A stretch of DNA of 64,000 bases from Klebsiella michiganensis (GCA_000963575.1 CP011077.1:2790001-2854000); one strand, 5' to 3'; shown: positions 52,075-61,038, counted from the stretch's first letter. Numbers and translations: made by a program. The notes: a model not told the origin generated them from the sequence alone.

Positions 52075-52419
52075 TTATTCAGCGCAGAGCTTTTGCGCAC
52101 GCTCAATGAAGGGTTCAAGACTCATTTTCTGGCCTGGATGCTGCGGATCGTCGACCTGAATGATGCTTATTGGCTGCCCGCTCGTTTTACCGCTCTTGAT
52201 CTGCTGCTCGGCAATGGCGTTCAGCGGGTACTGCATCAGCGTGCTTGGGTTAATGGCAAACAGCGCATTCCCTGTTCTGCAGCTCAACATCACCTCTTCG
52301 CGGTTGAACGCCCATTTGTCTTTACCCACCTCAAACCGGCTGACGGTGATAATTTGCGGGGCAGCCAGCGCAGAGCCCGCGCAGGCCAGCAGCAGTAAAG
52401 TCAAAATGCTCTTTTTCAT
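52075..52419 (-). CDS. yebY: DUF2511 periplasmic protein YebY
   Basis: A 114-residue protein (E. coli 113). The signal peptide MKKSILTLLLLACAGSALA ends in an ALA site. The mature core VSRFEVGKDKWAFNREEVML and MSLEPFIERAQKLC is conserved, with two cysteines that may pair. It is linked to copper in E. coli by its operon with yebZ and yobA. The ATG at 52419 starts the signal peptide; an in-frame extension of 21 residues would hide it. It lies downstream of yebZ. Confidence 0.93.
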   Translation of the reverse strand: MKKSILTLLLLACAGSALAAPQIITVSRFEVGKDKWAFNREEVMLSCRTGNALFAINPSTLMQYPLNAIAEQQIKSGKTSGQPISIIQVDDPQHPGQKMSLEPFIERAQKLCAE

Positions 52420-52447
52420 GAGTCTCTCATATAACCAGTTTGTGCCG

Positions 52448-53323
52448 TCAGAACGGCTCCCAGGTAGCAAATAGGCTGACAAGCAGCAGTACCCCTACCG
52501 ATAAAATCACTTCCAGCCAGGTCAGCTGAATAAATCTGTGCTGCGCATGGGCATGAGCGGCATCAAAGCGCGGCACCAGTATATAGCGGTTGATCAATGC
52601 CAGCGTTACCATCCCGAGCACCAGCCCAACCTTGAGGACCAACAGCCGAAAGTAGCCGCTTTCCAGCGGCAGTGCCCAGCCCAGGATCAGCAAGCTATTC
52701 ACTACGCCGGTAACCAATACCGCAGCCACGGCGAGATGCCCGTAGCGAGAAAAACGCATCATGGCCATGAGCGCCGGGGTGCGCCAGCGCGGCTTGTGTG
52801 CCATGTGCATACAAACCAGCAAAGGCAGCAGGCCCCCCACCCACCAGGCCGCGCTCAGAAGATGAATCGCGTGGTTGATCCGCTGGAAGGCACCCAGCGC
52901 CCCGTCGTGCATGGCGGCGTGCCCGACGCCAGCCAGCATAATGAGCTGCGCCGCGGCTAACAGTAGCAATAACCCCGGCATAGCCCGAGGAGCGATCAGC
53001 ACTGCGGCCAGCGTGGCCAGGCCCAGCAATAGCTGCCATATCCATACCGAACCAAAGCGAGTCGTTAGCACCGCCTGCCAGACATCCGGCGAAATCACAT
53101 CGCTCCAGCCGTCCCCCATCTGCCCGGCCTGAGCCATAAATAACAAACAGGCGCTAAAAAACGACAGCCAAACGGCAGGCCGCCACTGCGCTCTGAGGCG
53201 GCGCACAAGCACGGGCTTAAACTGCTGCGGGGCAAGCAACGAACAGCAGATGGCGCTGCCCAGCAGCACCATCAATGCAGTGAAATGGATAAAACGCAGC
53301 GCGATGTAAAACGCCGATAGCAT
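52448..53323 (-). CDS. yebZ: CopD family copper-related membrane protein YebZ
   Basis: A 291-residue inner-membrane protein (E. coli 290) of the CopD/PcoD family, with about eight hydrophobic segments. Conserved histidines are in ALRFIHFTALMVLLGSAI near the N-terminus, AGVGHAAMHDGALG, RINHAIHLLSAAWWVGG and CMHMAHKP. CopD proteins are thought to import copper with CopC. It starts 5 bases after yobA (copC-like), giving the yobA-yebZ-yebY operon. Confidence 0.95.
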   Translation of the reverse strand: MLSAFYIALRFIHFTALMVLLGSAICCSLLAPQQFKPVLVRRLRAQWRPAVWLSFFSACLLFMAQAGQMGDGWSDVISPDVWQAVLTTRFGSVWIWQLLLGLATLAAVLIAPRAMPGLLLLLAAAQLIMLAGVGHAAMHDGALGAFQRINHAIHLLSAAWWVGGLLPLLVCMHMAHKPRWRTPALMAMMRFSRYGHLAVAAVLVTGVVNSLLILGWALPLESGYFRLLVLKVGLVLGMVTLALINRYILVPRFDAAHAHAQHRFIQLTWLEVILSVGVLLLVSLFATWEPF

Positions 53324-53328
53324 GGCGA

Positions 53329-53703
53329 TTACTTCACGGAGAAGTGGTAGTTACCCTTGGTTTTGTGCCCATCAACCGACACAACATGCCAGTCCACGGA
53401 ATAATCACCCGGTTTCAAGGTTTCTTCGACCGGCACAATAAGCTGTTTGTTGTCGGTCTCAGCCACCTTCACTTTCCCGGTCTTCACGGCTGATTTCTGC
53501 GGGCCGGTGACGGTCACACCGCTGAAGCCCGGCTCAACGCCTTCGGAGAAACTTAGGGTCAGCGCCTGCGGGGATGCTGTTACGGCAGAATCTGCCGCAG
53601 GAGACTGCTGCTTAAGGTGCGCATGCGCAAAAACGGCTGGAGAAACGGCCATAGCAGCGACAAATGCCGCGACGGTTGCGATGCGGGAGGAGATGAACGC
53701 CAT
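53329..53703 (-). CDS. yobA: CopC family periplasmic copper-binding protein YobA
   Basis: A 124-residue protein, the E. coli length. A signal peptide ending SPAVFA leaves a mature N-terminus HAHLKQQSPAADS; the leading histidine and the later conserved DWHVVSVDGHKTKG histidines are the Cu(II)-binding residues of CopC. The fold is a small Greek-key beta barrel. The ATG is behind AAAAGGAATAG. It is the first gene of the yobA-yebZ-yebY operon. Confidence 0.95.
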   Translation of the reverse strand: MAFISSRIATVAAFVAAMAVSPAVFAHAHLKQQSPAADSAVTASPQALTLSFSEGVEPGFSGVTVTGPQKSAVKTGKVKVAETDNKQLIVPVEETLKPGDYSVDWHVVSVDGHKTKGNYHFSVK

Positions 53704-53844
53704 ATTAACTATTCCTTTTTGTTATGTGATAAAGCGGCAAGGATAACCCCGGGCCGATACCAAGTCGAGACGGGAAAAGCTATTGTTGCTTGTCATCCGG
53801 AGCGCAAAACAGTAACTTCTGCGCTGACATTGCAGGAGGATATG

Positions 53845-54075
53845 ATGAGCTACAATCTCGCCGATTTACCCCAGGAAGAAATGGATAAAGTTAACGTGGA
53901 TCTCGCCGCCGCCGGCGTGGCATTTAAAGAACGCTATAACATGCCCGTTGTGGCTGAAATGGTGGAGCGAGAACAGCCGGAGCATCTGCGGAGCTGGTTT
54001 CGTGAAAAGCTGATTGCCTATCGCCTGGCCTCGGTTAATCTTTCTCGTTTGCCCTATGAACCAAAGCAAAAATAA
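53845..54075 (+). CDS. holE: DNA polymerase III subunit theta HolE
   Basis: A 76-residue protein, the E. coli length, that binds the epsilon proofreading subunit and stabilises it. The core DKVNVDLAAAGVAFKERYNM and EREQPEHLRSWFREKLIAYR is almost identical to E. coli. Two tandem ATG codons lie behind GCAGGAGGAT; I choose the second, 5 bases from the AGGAGG, because it also gives the same length as E. coli. It is divergent from yobA. Confidence 0.95.
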   Translation: MSYNLADLPQEEMDKVNVDLAAAGVAFKERYNMPVVAEMVEREQPEHLRSWFREKLIAYRLASVNLSRLPYEPKQK

Positions 54076-54204
54076 AAACTTAAGAACTATCTCGCTGATT
54101 CAAAACTAGTGCTACTCTCTTCCCTGTTCAGTTGACCACAAGCTTTGGCTCATCCGTCACGATTGCAGGATGCAATCGTTGGATGAAAGATTAAGGAAGA
54201 ACCT

Positions 54205-54933
54205 ATGCCACGCTGGAATGTTGCCGCTGCGCAATACGGTGCTGTTGCCGGGAATTATCAGGCCAACATCGATCATCATCTCGATTTCATCCGCTGTGCC
54301 GCCGAACAAGGCATCGAACTTCTGGTTTTTCCCCAGCTCTCTTTATCCGGCTTACGCCCCGACAGCCACCCTCCGGCGCTGACCGATCCGCTGTTCAACC
54401 CACTGGCTGAGGCTGCTCATCGCTATCATATGACCGCGATCGTCGGCATGTCACTCAGCGACGGAACGCATAGCGTAGCCGGCATGGTGGGGTTTCTGCC
54501 CGACGGGTCACGTATCGCCTGCTGTAAACGTCCTGCTGAAGCAGTCGAGACGAACGCCCGGCCTCCAGTTGCGCCACTTTTGGGACAACGCTCTCGCAAT
54601 ATCGCGCTGGCCGTTTGCGCCCAAAGCAATGATGAATCCTGGCCCAGAAGCGCCGCTGACATCGGGGCAGACCTTTACGCGACCGGCGCCGCGATGACAG
54701 AACTAAGCTACCAGCAAGATGAAATGTATATGCAACGCTGGGCGCACAAATATGGACTCAACATTTTGCAGGCTAATTACGCCTGGTCCGAGACAGAAAT
54801 TCGCTCCGCAGGCCGCAGCGCGTGTTGGGATAATTTAGGCCAACTCGTCGTCAGAGCCGATCAGGGCGAACTGCTGGCGATTGGCCGTCGGGATGAGAGA
54901 GGTTGGCACGGCGAGGTCATTCCTTTACGCTAG
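54205..54933 (+). CDS. yobB: Carbon-nitrogen hydrolase-family protein YobB
   Basis: A 242-residue protein of the nitrilase superfamily fold, annotated in E. coli as YobB. The cysteine region is LAVCAQSNDESWPRS near residue 137. The usual catalytic glutamate motif FPE is replaced by LLVFPQLSLSGL near residue 47, so the Glu-Lys-Cys triad looks incomplete. It may be a non-catalytic homologue or bind a ligand. The ATG follows AAGGAAGAACCT. It lies between holE and exoX in the same direction. Confidence 0.88.
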   Translation: MPRWNVAAAQYGAVAGNYQANIDHHLDFIRCAAEQGIELLVFPQLSLSGLRPDSHPPALTDPLFNPLAEAAHRYHMTAIVGMSLSDGTHSVAGMVGFLPDGSRIACCKRPAEAVETNARPPVAPLLGQRSRNIALAVCAQSNDESWPRSAADIGADLYATGAAMTELSYQQDEMYMQRWAHKYGLNILQANYAWSETEIRSAGRSACWDNLGQLVVRADQGELLAIGRRDERGWHGEVIPLR

Positions 54934-54962
54934 TCACCTGAAGCCTGTTAACGGAGACTGCG

Positions 54963-55634
54963 ATGCTGCGCATAATTGATACGGAAACCTGTGGATTACA
55001 GGGGGGCGTGGTAGAAGTTGCGTCGGTCGATATTATCGACGGTAAGATTGTGAACCCGATGAGCGATCTTGTCCGTCCCGATCGGCCGATAAGCTACCAG
55101 GCGATGGCCATCCATAAAATTACCGAAGAGATGGTGGCCGATAAACCCTGGATTGAAGACGTTATCCCTCGCTATCTCGGGAGCCCCTATTACGTTGCGC
55201 ACAACGCCAGTTTTGACAGCCGCATGCTGCCGGAAATGCAGGGCGACTGGATTTGTACCGTGAAGCTGGCGCGCCGCCTATGGCCAGGCATCAAATACAG
55301 CAACATGGGGCTGTATAAATCGCTAAAGTTGCATGTGGATACGCCAGCCGGGCTGCATCATCACCGCGCATTGTTCGACTGCTATATTACTGCCGCTCTG
55401 CTGTTGAGAATTATGGATGTATCGGGATGGACTGCGGAAGATATGGTCACGATCACCGGGCGTCCTGCGCTGGTGACCACCATGATGTTCGGCAAATACC
55501 GGGGGAAACGGATTGCGGAAATAGCCGAAGATGATCCGGGCTATCTTCGCTGGATGCTTAACAACATCAAGGAGCTGGCGCCGGATCTCCGCATGACCTT
55601 AAGACATTATCTGGCCGCCAGCGCGGCCGATTAA
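54963..55634 (+). CDS. exoX: Exodeoxyribonuclease X
   Basis: A 3'-5' DNA exonuclease of 223 residues (E. coli 220), active in mismatch repair and DNA damage responses. It belongs to the DEDDh group: Asp6 and Glu8 in RIIDTETCG, an aspartate in AHNASFDSRML, and His plus Asp in LHHHRALFDCYITA. A C-terminal extension with FGKYRGKRIAEIAEDDPGYLRWML is conserved. The ATG follows CGGAGACTGCG. Its stop overlaps the stop of ptrB on the other strand. Confidence 0.96.
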   Translation: MLRIIDTETCGLQGGVVEVASVDIIDGKIVNPMSDLVRPDRPISYQAMAIHKITEEMVADKPWIEDVIPRYLGSPYYVAHNASFDSRMLPEMQGDWICTVKLARRLWPGIKYSNMGLYKSLKLHVDTPAGLHHHRALFDCYITAALLLRIMDVSGWTAEDMVTITGRPALVTTMMFGKYRGKRIAEIAEDDPGYLRWMLNNIKELAPDLRMTLRHYLAASAAD

Positions 55635-57688
55635 TGCACGCGCCCTGGCAAGATCCCCTGCGCCAGGGCAATCAGGAAAGCAAACTCCAGCGCTACGCCT
55701 TCGTAGGATTTAAAGCGCCCCGACTTGCCACCGTGCCCGGAATCCATGTCCGTACAAAGCAGCAGCAAGCTCTCATCTCGCTTATAGTCGCGTAATTTAG
55801 CAACCCACTTAGCCGGCTCCCAGTACTGTACCTGCGAATCATGCAGACCGGTGGTCACTAACAGGTGGGGATAAGCCTGTTCACGCACTTGATCGTAAGG
55901 GCTGTATTGCTTCATATATCGGTAATACTCTTCATCCTGTGGGTTCCCCCACTCCTCAAACTCCCCCGTGGTGAGCGGAATCGACTCATCCAGCATCGTC
56001 GTCACAACATCGACGAACGGCACCTGAGCCACCACGGCATGGAATAATTCAGGACGCAGATTAATAGCCGCGCCCATCAGCATGCCACCGGCGCTGCCTC
56101 CCATCCCATAAAGTAATTTAGGATCGCCATATCCCAGCCTGAGCAGCTCGTCGCACACGTCCAGATAGTCGTTAAAGGTATTCATTTTGTTCAGGTACTT
56201 GCCATCTTCGTACCATTGCTGCCCCAGCTCCCCACCCCCGCGTACGTGGGCAATAGCGTACACAAAGCCGCGGTCAAGCAGACTCAAACGGCTACTGCTA
56301 AAGTCCGCATCCATGCTGCTGCCATAGGAACCATAGCCATAGACCAGCAGCGGGCTTTTACCCCGGCGGAAGTGCTTGCGGTGATAAACCAATGACACCG
56401 GCACCTGAACGCCATCCCGAGCGGTCACCCACAAATGCTCACTGCGGTAATTGCCGGGGTCAAAGCCGGCAACCTGGGTTTGCTTGATAACCCGGCGCTC
56501 CCCGCTGTCCATATCCAGTTCAAATAGCGTATCTGGCGTTGTCATGGAGGAATAACCGTAACGCAAAAGCGAGGTCTCCGGCTCAGGGTTGTAGCCAAGC
56601 CAGGTAACATAGGCTGGATCGTCAAAAGCGATACCCGTGGACTCACGCGTATGGCGATTAATCTGACGCAGGCTGGTCAGCCCCTGCTGTCGTTCAGCAA
56701 CCACCAGCCAGTCTCGAAATAGCGTAAAGTCTTCAAGCATGACCTGTTCCCGTGCGGCAATCAGCGTTTGCCACTGTTTTTCCTCCCGCACGGCGCTGCG
56801 GTAGAGCCCGAAATTTTTACCGTCTTTATTGGAACGAATGTAAAAACCATGCTGGTAGTGATCGACCGTGTATTCATGGTCTTTTCTGCGCGGGGCAAAG
56901 GCTTGCGGCTCGGCATCTGCCAGTTCTGCATCCAGTAACAAAGCCTCACTTGTCGTCGCGCTCGCCAGATGGATGACCACAAAATGCCGTGAGGTCGTTT
57001 TATGCACGCTGACGTAAAAAGCGTCATCTTTTTCCTCATACACCAGTTGGTCATCGGCCACCGGGTGGCCCAATCTGTGTCGCCAGACCTGATAAGGCAA
57101 TAAGGTTTTGGGATGCTTGCGCACGTAGTAAAGCGTGACGGAGTCATTCGCCCACACAAAGCTGGACGAGACGTTATCCAGCAGCTCCGGATACCAGTTT
57201 CCGGTTTTCAAATTACGCAGACGAATACCGTACTGACGACGAGAGAGATAGTCCTCCGCCAGGGCCATAACGGCGTTATCCGGGGTGATGGCAAACCCGC
57301 CCATCGTGTAGAACTCGCTGTGGGCGGCGCGCTGGTTGGCATCCAGTAAAATGTCCCACTCGGCCCACTCTTCTTTGACCGCAGATTGCCGCTGATAAAT
57401 CGCGTACTCGTTTCCCTTTTCATAGACCTGCCGGTAGCGATAGCCGTTCTTCACATACGGGGCGGATACATCGTGAGGCGGAACGCGGGCGATCATCTCT
57501 TTTAGCAATTGATCCTGCAGCGATCGCTGGCTCTCCATGATCTTTTTACCGTAAGCATTTTCCTGCTCGAGGTATTTCAGAACATCCGGATCGGCGCGGT
57601 CATCATCCCGCAGCCAGTAATAGTTATCCGTGCGGGTATCACCATGCAGCGTCATAGCGTGAGGGATTTTTTTGGCTTTTGGCGGCAT
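55631..57688 (-). CDS. ptrB: Oligopeptidase B PtrB
   Basis: A cytosolic serine peptidase of the prolyl oligopeptidase (S9A) family that cleaves short peptides after Arg or Lys. With the start at MPPKAKKIPHAMTLHGD it has 685 residues (E. coli 686). The beta-propeller domain is N-terminal; the alpha/beta-hydrolase domain has the nucleophile in MGGSAGGMLMG, the aspartate in the TGLHDSQVQYW region and the histidine in DSGHGGKSGRF. In-frame ATG codons 9 and 12 bases upstream are equally possible. Even longer readings are not conserved. Confidence 0.94.
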   Translation of the reverse strand: MPPKAKKIPHAMTLHGDTRTDNYYWLRDDDRADPDVLKYLEQENAYGKKIMESQRSLQDQLLKEMIARVPPHDVSAPYVKNGYRYRQVYEKGNEYAIYQRQSAVKEEWAEWDILLDANQRAAHSEFYTMGGFAITPDNAVMALAEDYLSRRQYGIRLRNLKTGNWYPELLDNVSSSFVWANDSVTLYYVRKHPKTLLPYQVWRHRLGHPVADDQLVYEEKDDAFYVSVHKTTSRHFVVIHLASATTSEALLLDAELADAEPQAFAPRRKDHEYTVDHYQHGFYIRSNKDGKNFGLYRSAVREEKQWQTLIAAREQVMLEDFTLFRDWLVVAERQQGLTSLRQINRHTRESTGIAFDDPAYVTWLGYNPEPETSLLRYGYSSMTTPDTLFELDMDSGERRVIKQTQVAGFDPGNYRSEHLWVTARDGVQVPVSLVYHRKHFRRGKSPLLVYGYGSYGSSMDADFSSSRLSLLDRGFVYAIAHVRGGGELGQQWYEDGKYLNKMNTFNDYLDVCDELLRLGYGDPKLLYGMGGSAGGMLMGAAINLRPELFHAVVAQVPFVDVVTTMLDESIPLTTGEFEEWGNPQDEEYYRYMKQYSPYDQVREQAYPHLLVTTGLHDSQVQYWEPAKWVAKLRDYKRDESLLLLCTDMDSGHGGKSGRFKSYEGVALEFAFLIALAQGILPGRVH

Positions 57689-57771
57689 CACTTTCATCAT
57701 TTTCCGTTTAACACCCTGTAAGGGTGGCAAATTCAGCCGAGCTTGCAAGCGGAAGATGAAAGATAAAAGAA

Positions 57772-57795
57772 AATGCCGGGAGATACCCGGCATAT
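57772..57795 (-). terminator. Terminator after yebE
   Basis: An ATGCCGGG/CCCGGCAT hairpin with a five-base loop is followed on the minus strand by TTTTCTTTT. Confidence 0.85.
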
Positions 57796-57811
57796 CCTGA
57801 TAGCAGGAGGA

Positions 57812-58486
57812 TTAAACCGGGAGCGGTTGTTTTTGCTGCTGAATATCTTGCTCAATACCGGAACGGACATCCTGCGGTATGTGTAGTGCATCACCCAGGG
57901 CGCTCAAATAGCTGCGTTCCATAAAGTGATCGATATCGATAGCCGTGCAGCTGAGGTAATAAAGCTCCAGCGCCTCCTCCTCGTTTCTCACGCCTTGCGC
58001 AAGCTGGTGAGGATCTAACGGCCGGTCAATAGCTCGTTCGACGAGGGCCTTGCCTTCACCGTCGATACCGACTTCACGCAATTGCTGCTCAATAAACTGG
58101 CGCTCTTTTGCATCGATGTGGCCGTCGCTTTTCGCAGCAAAAACCAGCGCGGTGATTAATCTTTCGGTACGAACATCTATCGACGAGTGCGGATTGCCAT
58201 ACTCCACTGCAGTCGGCTGATTCTGGCGGACGCGTGCCTTGTATTTGTTCCATAACACGCTCCCGGCAACGGCGCCGCCGCCGACCAGTAGAGCGCTGGT
58301 GCCGTACTTTGTTAACAGTTTGCGGGAGGACTTACTCGCCAGCAGTAACCCGGCGAGCCCACCCAGCGCCCCCGGTACCAGAAGTTTACCGATCCCTTCA
58401 GGGCCATAACCGGCTGCAGGCTGTGAGGATTGAGAAGAAGTGGATTGCCTCAGTAGCGACTGAAGCTGCTGTAACCAGTTATTCAT
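57812..58486 (-). CDS. yebE: DUF533 membrane protein YebE
   Basis: A 224-residue protein (E. coli 219) with a Gly/Ala-rich hydrophobic stretch (LVPGALGGLAGLLLASKS and ALLVGGGAVAGSVLW, about 34-84). It is followed by a TerB-like helical domain: TALVFAAKSDGHIDAKERQF and DHFMERSYLSALGDALHIP. The N-terminus is rich in Ser and Gln. It is CpxR-regulated in E. coli; no operator was identified here. The function is unknown. Confidence 0.94.
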   Translation of the reverse strand: MNNWLQQLQSLLRQSTSSQSSQPAAGYGPEGIGKLLVPGALGGLAGLLLASKSSRKLLTKYGTSALLVGGGAVAGSVLWNKYKARVRQNQPTAVEYGNPHSSIDVRTERLITALVFAAKSDGHIDAKERQFIEQQLREVGIDGEGKALVERAIDRPLDPHQLAQGVRNEEEALELYYLSCTAIDIDHFMERSYLSALGDALHIPQDVRSGIEQDIQQQKQPLPV

Positions 58487-58609
58487 GACGGAGACCCTCT
58501 GTTGACTTAATTCGTCGAGAGTAGGCCACAGGACGTCAAGAAACGTCGGACAGCGCTAAAGATGGGAAAAGAATCGCGCCGGCTGCCCGGCGCTAACTGC
58601 CGAACCGTA

Positions 58610-58960
58610 TTACGCGGCTTTGGTACGTTTACGTCCAGGGTGCTCACTGACGTTGTCTTCCGCCACAGGCGATTGCTCAGCCGCCGAGGACTCCGGGTCT
58701 GGCGCAGACTGGTTTAACTCAGTTTCTGGCAGCTTGCCGTTTTTCAACACGCCCGCCAGCAGATCTTTGTTTTCCGCCATCCACATCGCCAGGGTGTCGC
58801 TCTGCCCTTCCTCCAGCGTAATCGGGCTTTGCTGCAGCCATTCGCCGAGTACTTCAGCCAGATCCAGCATTTTGTCGTAAGCGTCAGCATCCTTTTTACT
58901 GGCAAAGGCCATTTTTTCTTGTCCCTCTCTCACCACAACATATTTAATCTCGACCGCCAT
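58610..58960 (-). CDS. yebG: SOS-inducible protein YebG
   Basis: A 116-residue protein (E. coli 96) of the YebG family. The conserved part is MAVEIKYVVVREGQEKMAFASKKDADAYDKMLD. The C-terminal tail is longer than in E. coli, rich in Glu, Ser and Pro, and ends in basic RKRTKAA. It is DNA-damage inducible in E. coli; its molecular role is unknown. The ATG at 58960 lies 7 bases behind GGAG; an in-frame extension of 15 residues is unlikely because it runs into the LexA box. Confidence 0.94.
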   Translation of the reverse strand: MAVEIKYVVVREGQEKMAFASKKDADAYDKMLDLAEVLGEWLQQSPITLEEGQSDTLAMWMAENKDLLAGVLKNGKLPETELNQSAPDPESSAAEQSPVAEDNVSEHPGRKRTKAA

Positions 58961-58976
58961 TTTGCAGCTCCGTTTT

Positions 58977-58996
58977 ACCTGTTTATTTATCCAGTA
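58977..58996 (-). promoter_or_regulatory. LexA (SOS) box upstream of yebG
   Basis: The minus strand reads TACTGGATAAATAAACAGGT, with the CTG-N10-CAG core intact and an AT-rich centre. It is centred 27 bases upstream of the yebG start. Confidence 0.88.
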
Positions 58997-59039
58997 TATC
59001 GCCATTCATTTTAACACACAAGCCGGAAAGGCGCTGCCA

Positions 59040-59055
59040 ACGCAAACGTTTTCGT
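59040..59055 (+). promoter_or_regulatory. PurR operator upstream of purT
   Basis: ACGCAAACGTTTTCGT is a perfect or near-perfect match to the PurR consensus (ACGCAAACGTTTTCNT). It lies 42 bases before the purT start, which fits purine-dependent repression. Confidence 0.85.
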
Positions 59056-59096
59056 TTATACTTCCCGGGTCTTTTTCTTTGTTAAGGCTAAATCAC

Positions 59097-60275
59097 ATGT
59101 CAACGTTGGGAACTGCTCTGCGCCCGGCAGCTACGCGAGTTATGCTGCTGGGTTCCGGTGAATTGGGTAAAGAAGTGGCCATTGAGTGTCAGCGCCTCGG
59201 GGTAGAAGTTATCGCCGTCGACCGCTATGCAAACGCACCGGCGATGCACGTCGCGCACCGCAGCCATGTGATTAACATGCTGGATGCCGCGGCGCTAAAA
59301 GCGCTTGTCGCCGCCGAAATGCCCGATTTTATCGTTCCTGAAATTGAAGCTATAGCCACCGATGCCCTGCTGGAGCTTGAAGCCCAGGGCCAGCGTGTGG
59401 TGCCGTGCGCCCGCGCAACTCAGCTAACCATGAACCGCGAAGGTATCCGCCGCCTGGCCGCAGAAGAACTTCAACTGCCCACTTCCAGCTACCGCTTCGC
59501 CGACAGTGAAGACGCCTTCCGCCAGGCCGTGCAGGAGATTGGTTTGCCGTGCATTGTTAAACCGGTGATGAGCTCCTCGGGCAAAGGCCAGAGCTTCATC
59601 CGTACTGCCGAACAGCTGGCGAAAGCATGGGAATACGCCCAGTTCGGCGGACGGGCCGGCAAAGGACGCGTCATCGTCGAAGGGGTGGTCAATTTTGATT
59701 TTGAAATCACCCTGCTAACCATCAGCGCCGTTGATGGCGTGCATTTCTGCGCGCCTATCGGACACCGCCAGGAAGATGGCGACTACCGTGAGTCCTGGCA
59801 GCCACAGCAAATGAGCGATATTGCGCTGGCAAGATCGAAAGAGATCGCTGAAAAAGTGGTTACCGCTCTGGGCGGCCACGGCCTGTTCGGCGTTGAGCTG
59901 TTTGTCTGCGGCGATGAGGTGATATTCAGTGAGGTTTCCCCTCGCCCGCACGATACCGGCATGGTGACGTTGATTTCGCAGGATCTTTCTGAGTTTGCCC
60001 TGCATGTACGCGCCTTCCTCGGCCTGCCAGTCGGTGAAATTCGCCAGTACGGCCCGGCGGCCTCGGCGGTTGTCCTGCCAGAGCTGCACAGCGATAATGT
60101 TAAGTTCAGTAACGTGGGAGCGGCGCTGGGTGGTGGTTTACAGGTTCGCCTGTTTGGTAAGCCGGAGATTGCGGGTAAACGCCGCATGGGCGTGGCGCTG
60201 GCAACGGGTAACAGCGTCGACGAGGCGGTTGCCAGAGCTGTGGCATCGGCCGCACAGGTGAAGGTGGAAGGATAA
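59097..60275 (+). CDS. purT: Formate-dependent phosphoribosylglycinamide formyltransferase PurT
   Basis: An ATP-grasp enzyme of 392 residues, the E. coli length. It makes formyl-GAR from GAR, formate and ATP, in parallel to the folate-dependent PurN. The N-terminal nucleotide-like fold begins VMLLGSGELGKEVAIECQRLG. ATP-grasp signatures are CIVKPVMSSSGKGQSFI near residue 150 and FGVELFVCGDEVIFSEVSPRPHDTGMVT near 262-290. The ATG at 59097 follows TTAAGGCTAAATCAC. A PurR operator precedes it and a bidirectional terminator follows. Confidence 0.97.
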   Translation: MSTLGTALRPAATRVMLLGSGELGKEVAIECQRLGVEVIAVDRYANAPAMHVAHRSHVINMLDAAALKALVAAEMPDFIVPEIEAIATDALLELEAQGQRVVPCARATQLTMNREGIRRLAAEELQLPTSSYRFADSEDAFRQAVQEIGLPCIVKPVMSSSGKGQSFIRTAEQLAKAWEYAQFGGRAGKGRVIVEGVVNFDFEITLLTISAVDGVHFCAPIGHRQEDGDYRESWQPQQMSDIALARSKEIAEKVVTALGGHGLFGVELFVCGDEVIFSEVSPRPHDTGMVTLISQDLSEFALHVRAFLGLPVGEIRQYGPAASAVVLPELHSDNVKFSNVGAALGGGLQVRLFGKPEIAGKRRMGVALATGNSVDEAVARAVASAAQVKVEG

Positions 60276-60303
60276 AAAAACGCCTTCTGTTGAAGGCGTT
60301 TTA
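60273..60303. terminator. Bidirectional terminator purT/eda
   Basis: An AACGCCTTC/GAAGGCGTT hairpin has seven A on its left and TTTT on its right, between converging purT and eda. Confidence 0.88.
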
Positions 60304-60308
60304 TGCAT

Positions 60309-60337
60309 GGAGCCCCGTTAATGCACGGGGCTTTTTT
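60309..60337 (+). terminator. Second terminator after purT
   Basis: A GCCCCGT/ACGGGGC-type stem (GAGCCCCGT...CACGGGGC) is followed by six T on the plus strand, in tandem with the first hairpin. Confidence 0.8.
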
Positions 60338-60342
60338 ATGGC

Positions 60343-60984
60343 TTACAGCTTAGCGCCTTCCACCGCCTCGCGGGCAAGCTTAGTGATGCGGTCATAATCA
60401 CCCGCTTCCAGCGCATCCGCCGGTACCAGCCATGAGCCACCGATGCACAGCACGCTTTTCAGCGCCAGGTAATCGCGGTAGTTAGCCGGAGAGATGCCAC
60501 CGGTTGGGCAGAAACGCACCTGAGAGAACGGCCCGGCAATGGCCTGCAGCGCTTTTGTGCCACCGTTGGCTTCCGCCGGGAAGAATTTAAACTCTTTCAG
60601 GCCGTAGTCCATTCCCAGCATCAGTTCTGAAACGGTGCTGATACCCGGGATCAAAGGAATGGTGCCTTCGGTCGCGGCTTTCAGCAGCGGCTCGGTCAGG
60701 CCCGGGCTGATGGCAAACTGCGCGCCTGCTTCGGTCACTTCTGCAAGCTGTTGTGGGTTCAGCACGGTACCCGCGCCAATGATAGCTTCCGGCACCTCTT
60801 TCGCAATCGCGCGAATAGCGTCGATAGCACAGGCCGTACGCAGAGTGACTTCCAGCACGCGGACGCCACCGGCCACCAGCGCTTTCGCCATCGGCACAGC
60901 ATGCTCCAGCTTGTTAACAACAATAACCGGCACAACCGGACCGGTTTTCAGGATCTGTTCTGCTGTAGTTTTCCAATTTTTCAT
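60343..60984 (-). CDS. eda: KDPG/KHG aldolase Eda
   Basis: A 213-residue class I aldolase, the E. coli length, that splits 2-keto-3-deoxy-6-phosphogluconate into pyruvate and glyceraldehyde 3-phosphate. The Schiff-base lysine is in LKEFKFFPAEANGG near residue 133 and the catalytic glutamate is in VRVLEVTLRT near 45. It ends the Entner-Doudoroff operon, 54 bases after edd. KdgR, which controls eda in E. coli, is encoded at 34.9 kb. Confidence 0.98.
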   Translation of the reverse strand: MKNWKTTAEQILKTGPVVPVIVVNKLEHAVPMAKALVAGGVRVLEVTLRTACAIDAIRAIAKEVPEAIIGAGTVLNPQQLAEVTEAGAQFAISPGLTEPLLKAATEGTIPLIPGISTVSELMLGMDYGLKEFKFFPAEANGGTKALQAIAGPFSQVRFCPTGGISPANYRDYLALKSVLCIGGSWLVPADALEAGDYDRITKLAREAVEGAKL

Positions 60985-61038
60985 CTGAGCGCCTCTTAGC
61001 CACTGTTAATCTGTTTCCGGGGCATTGCTGCCACGGGT

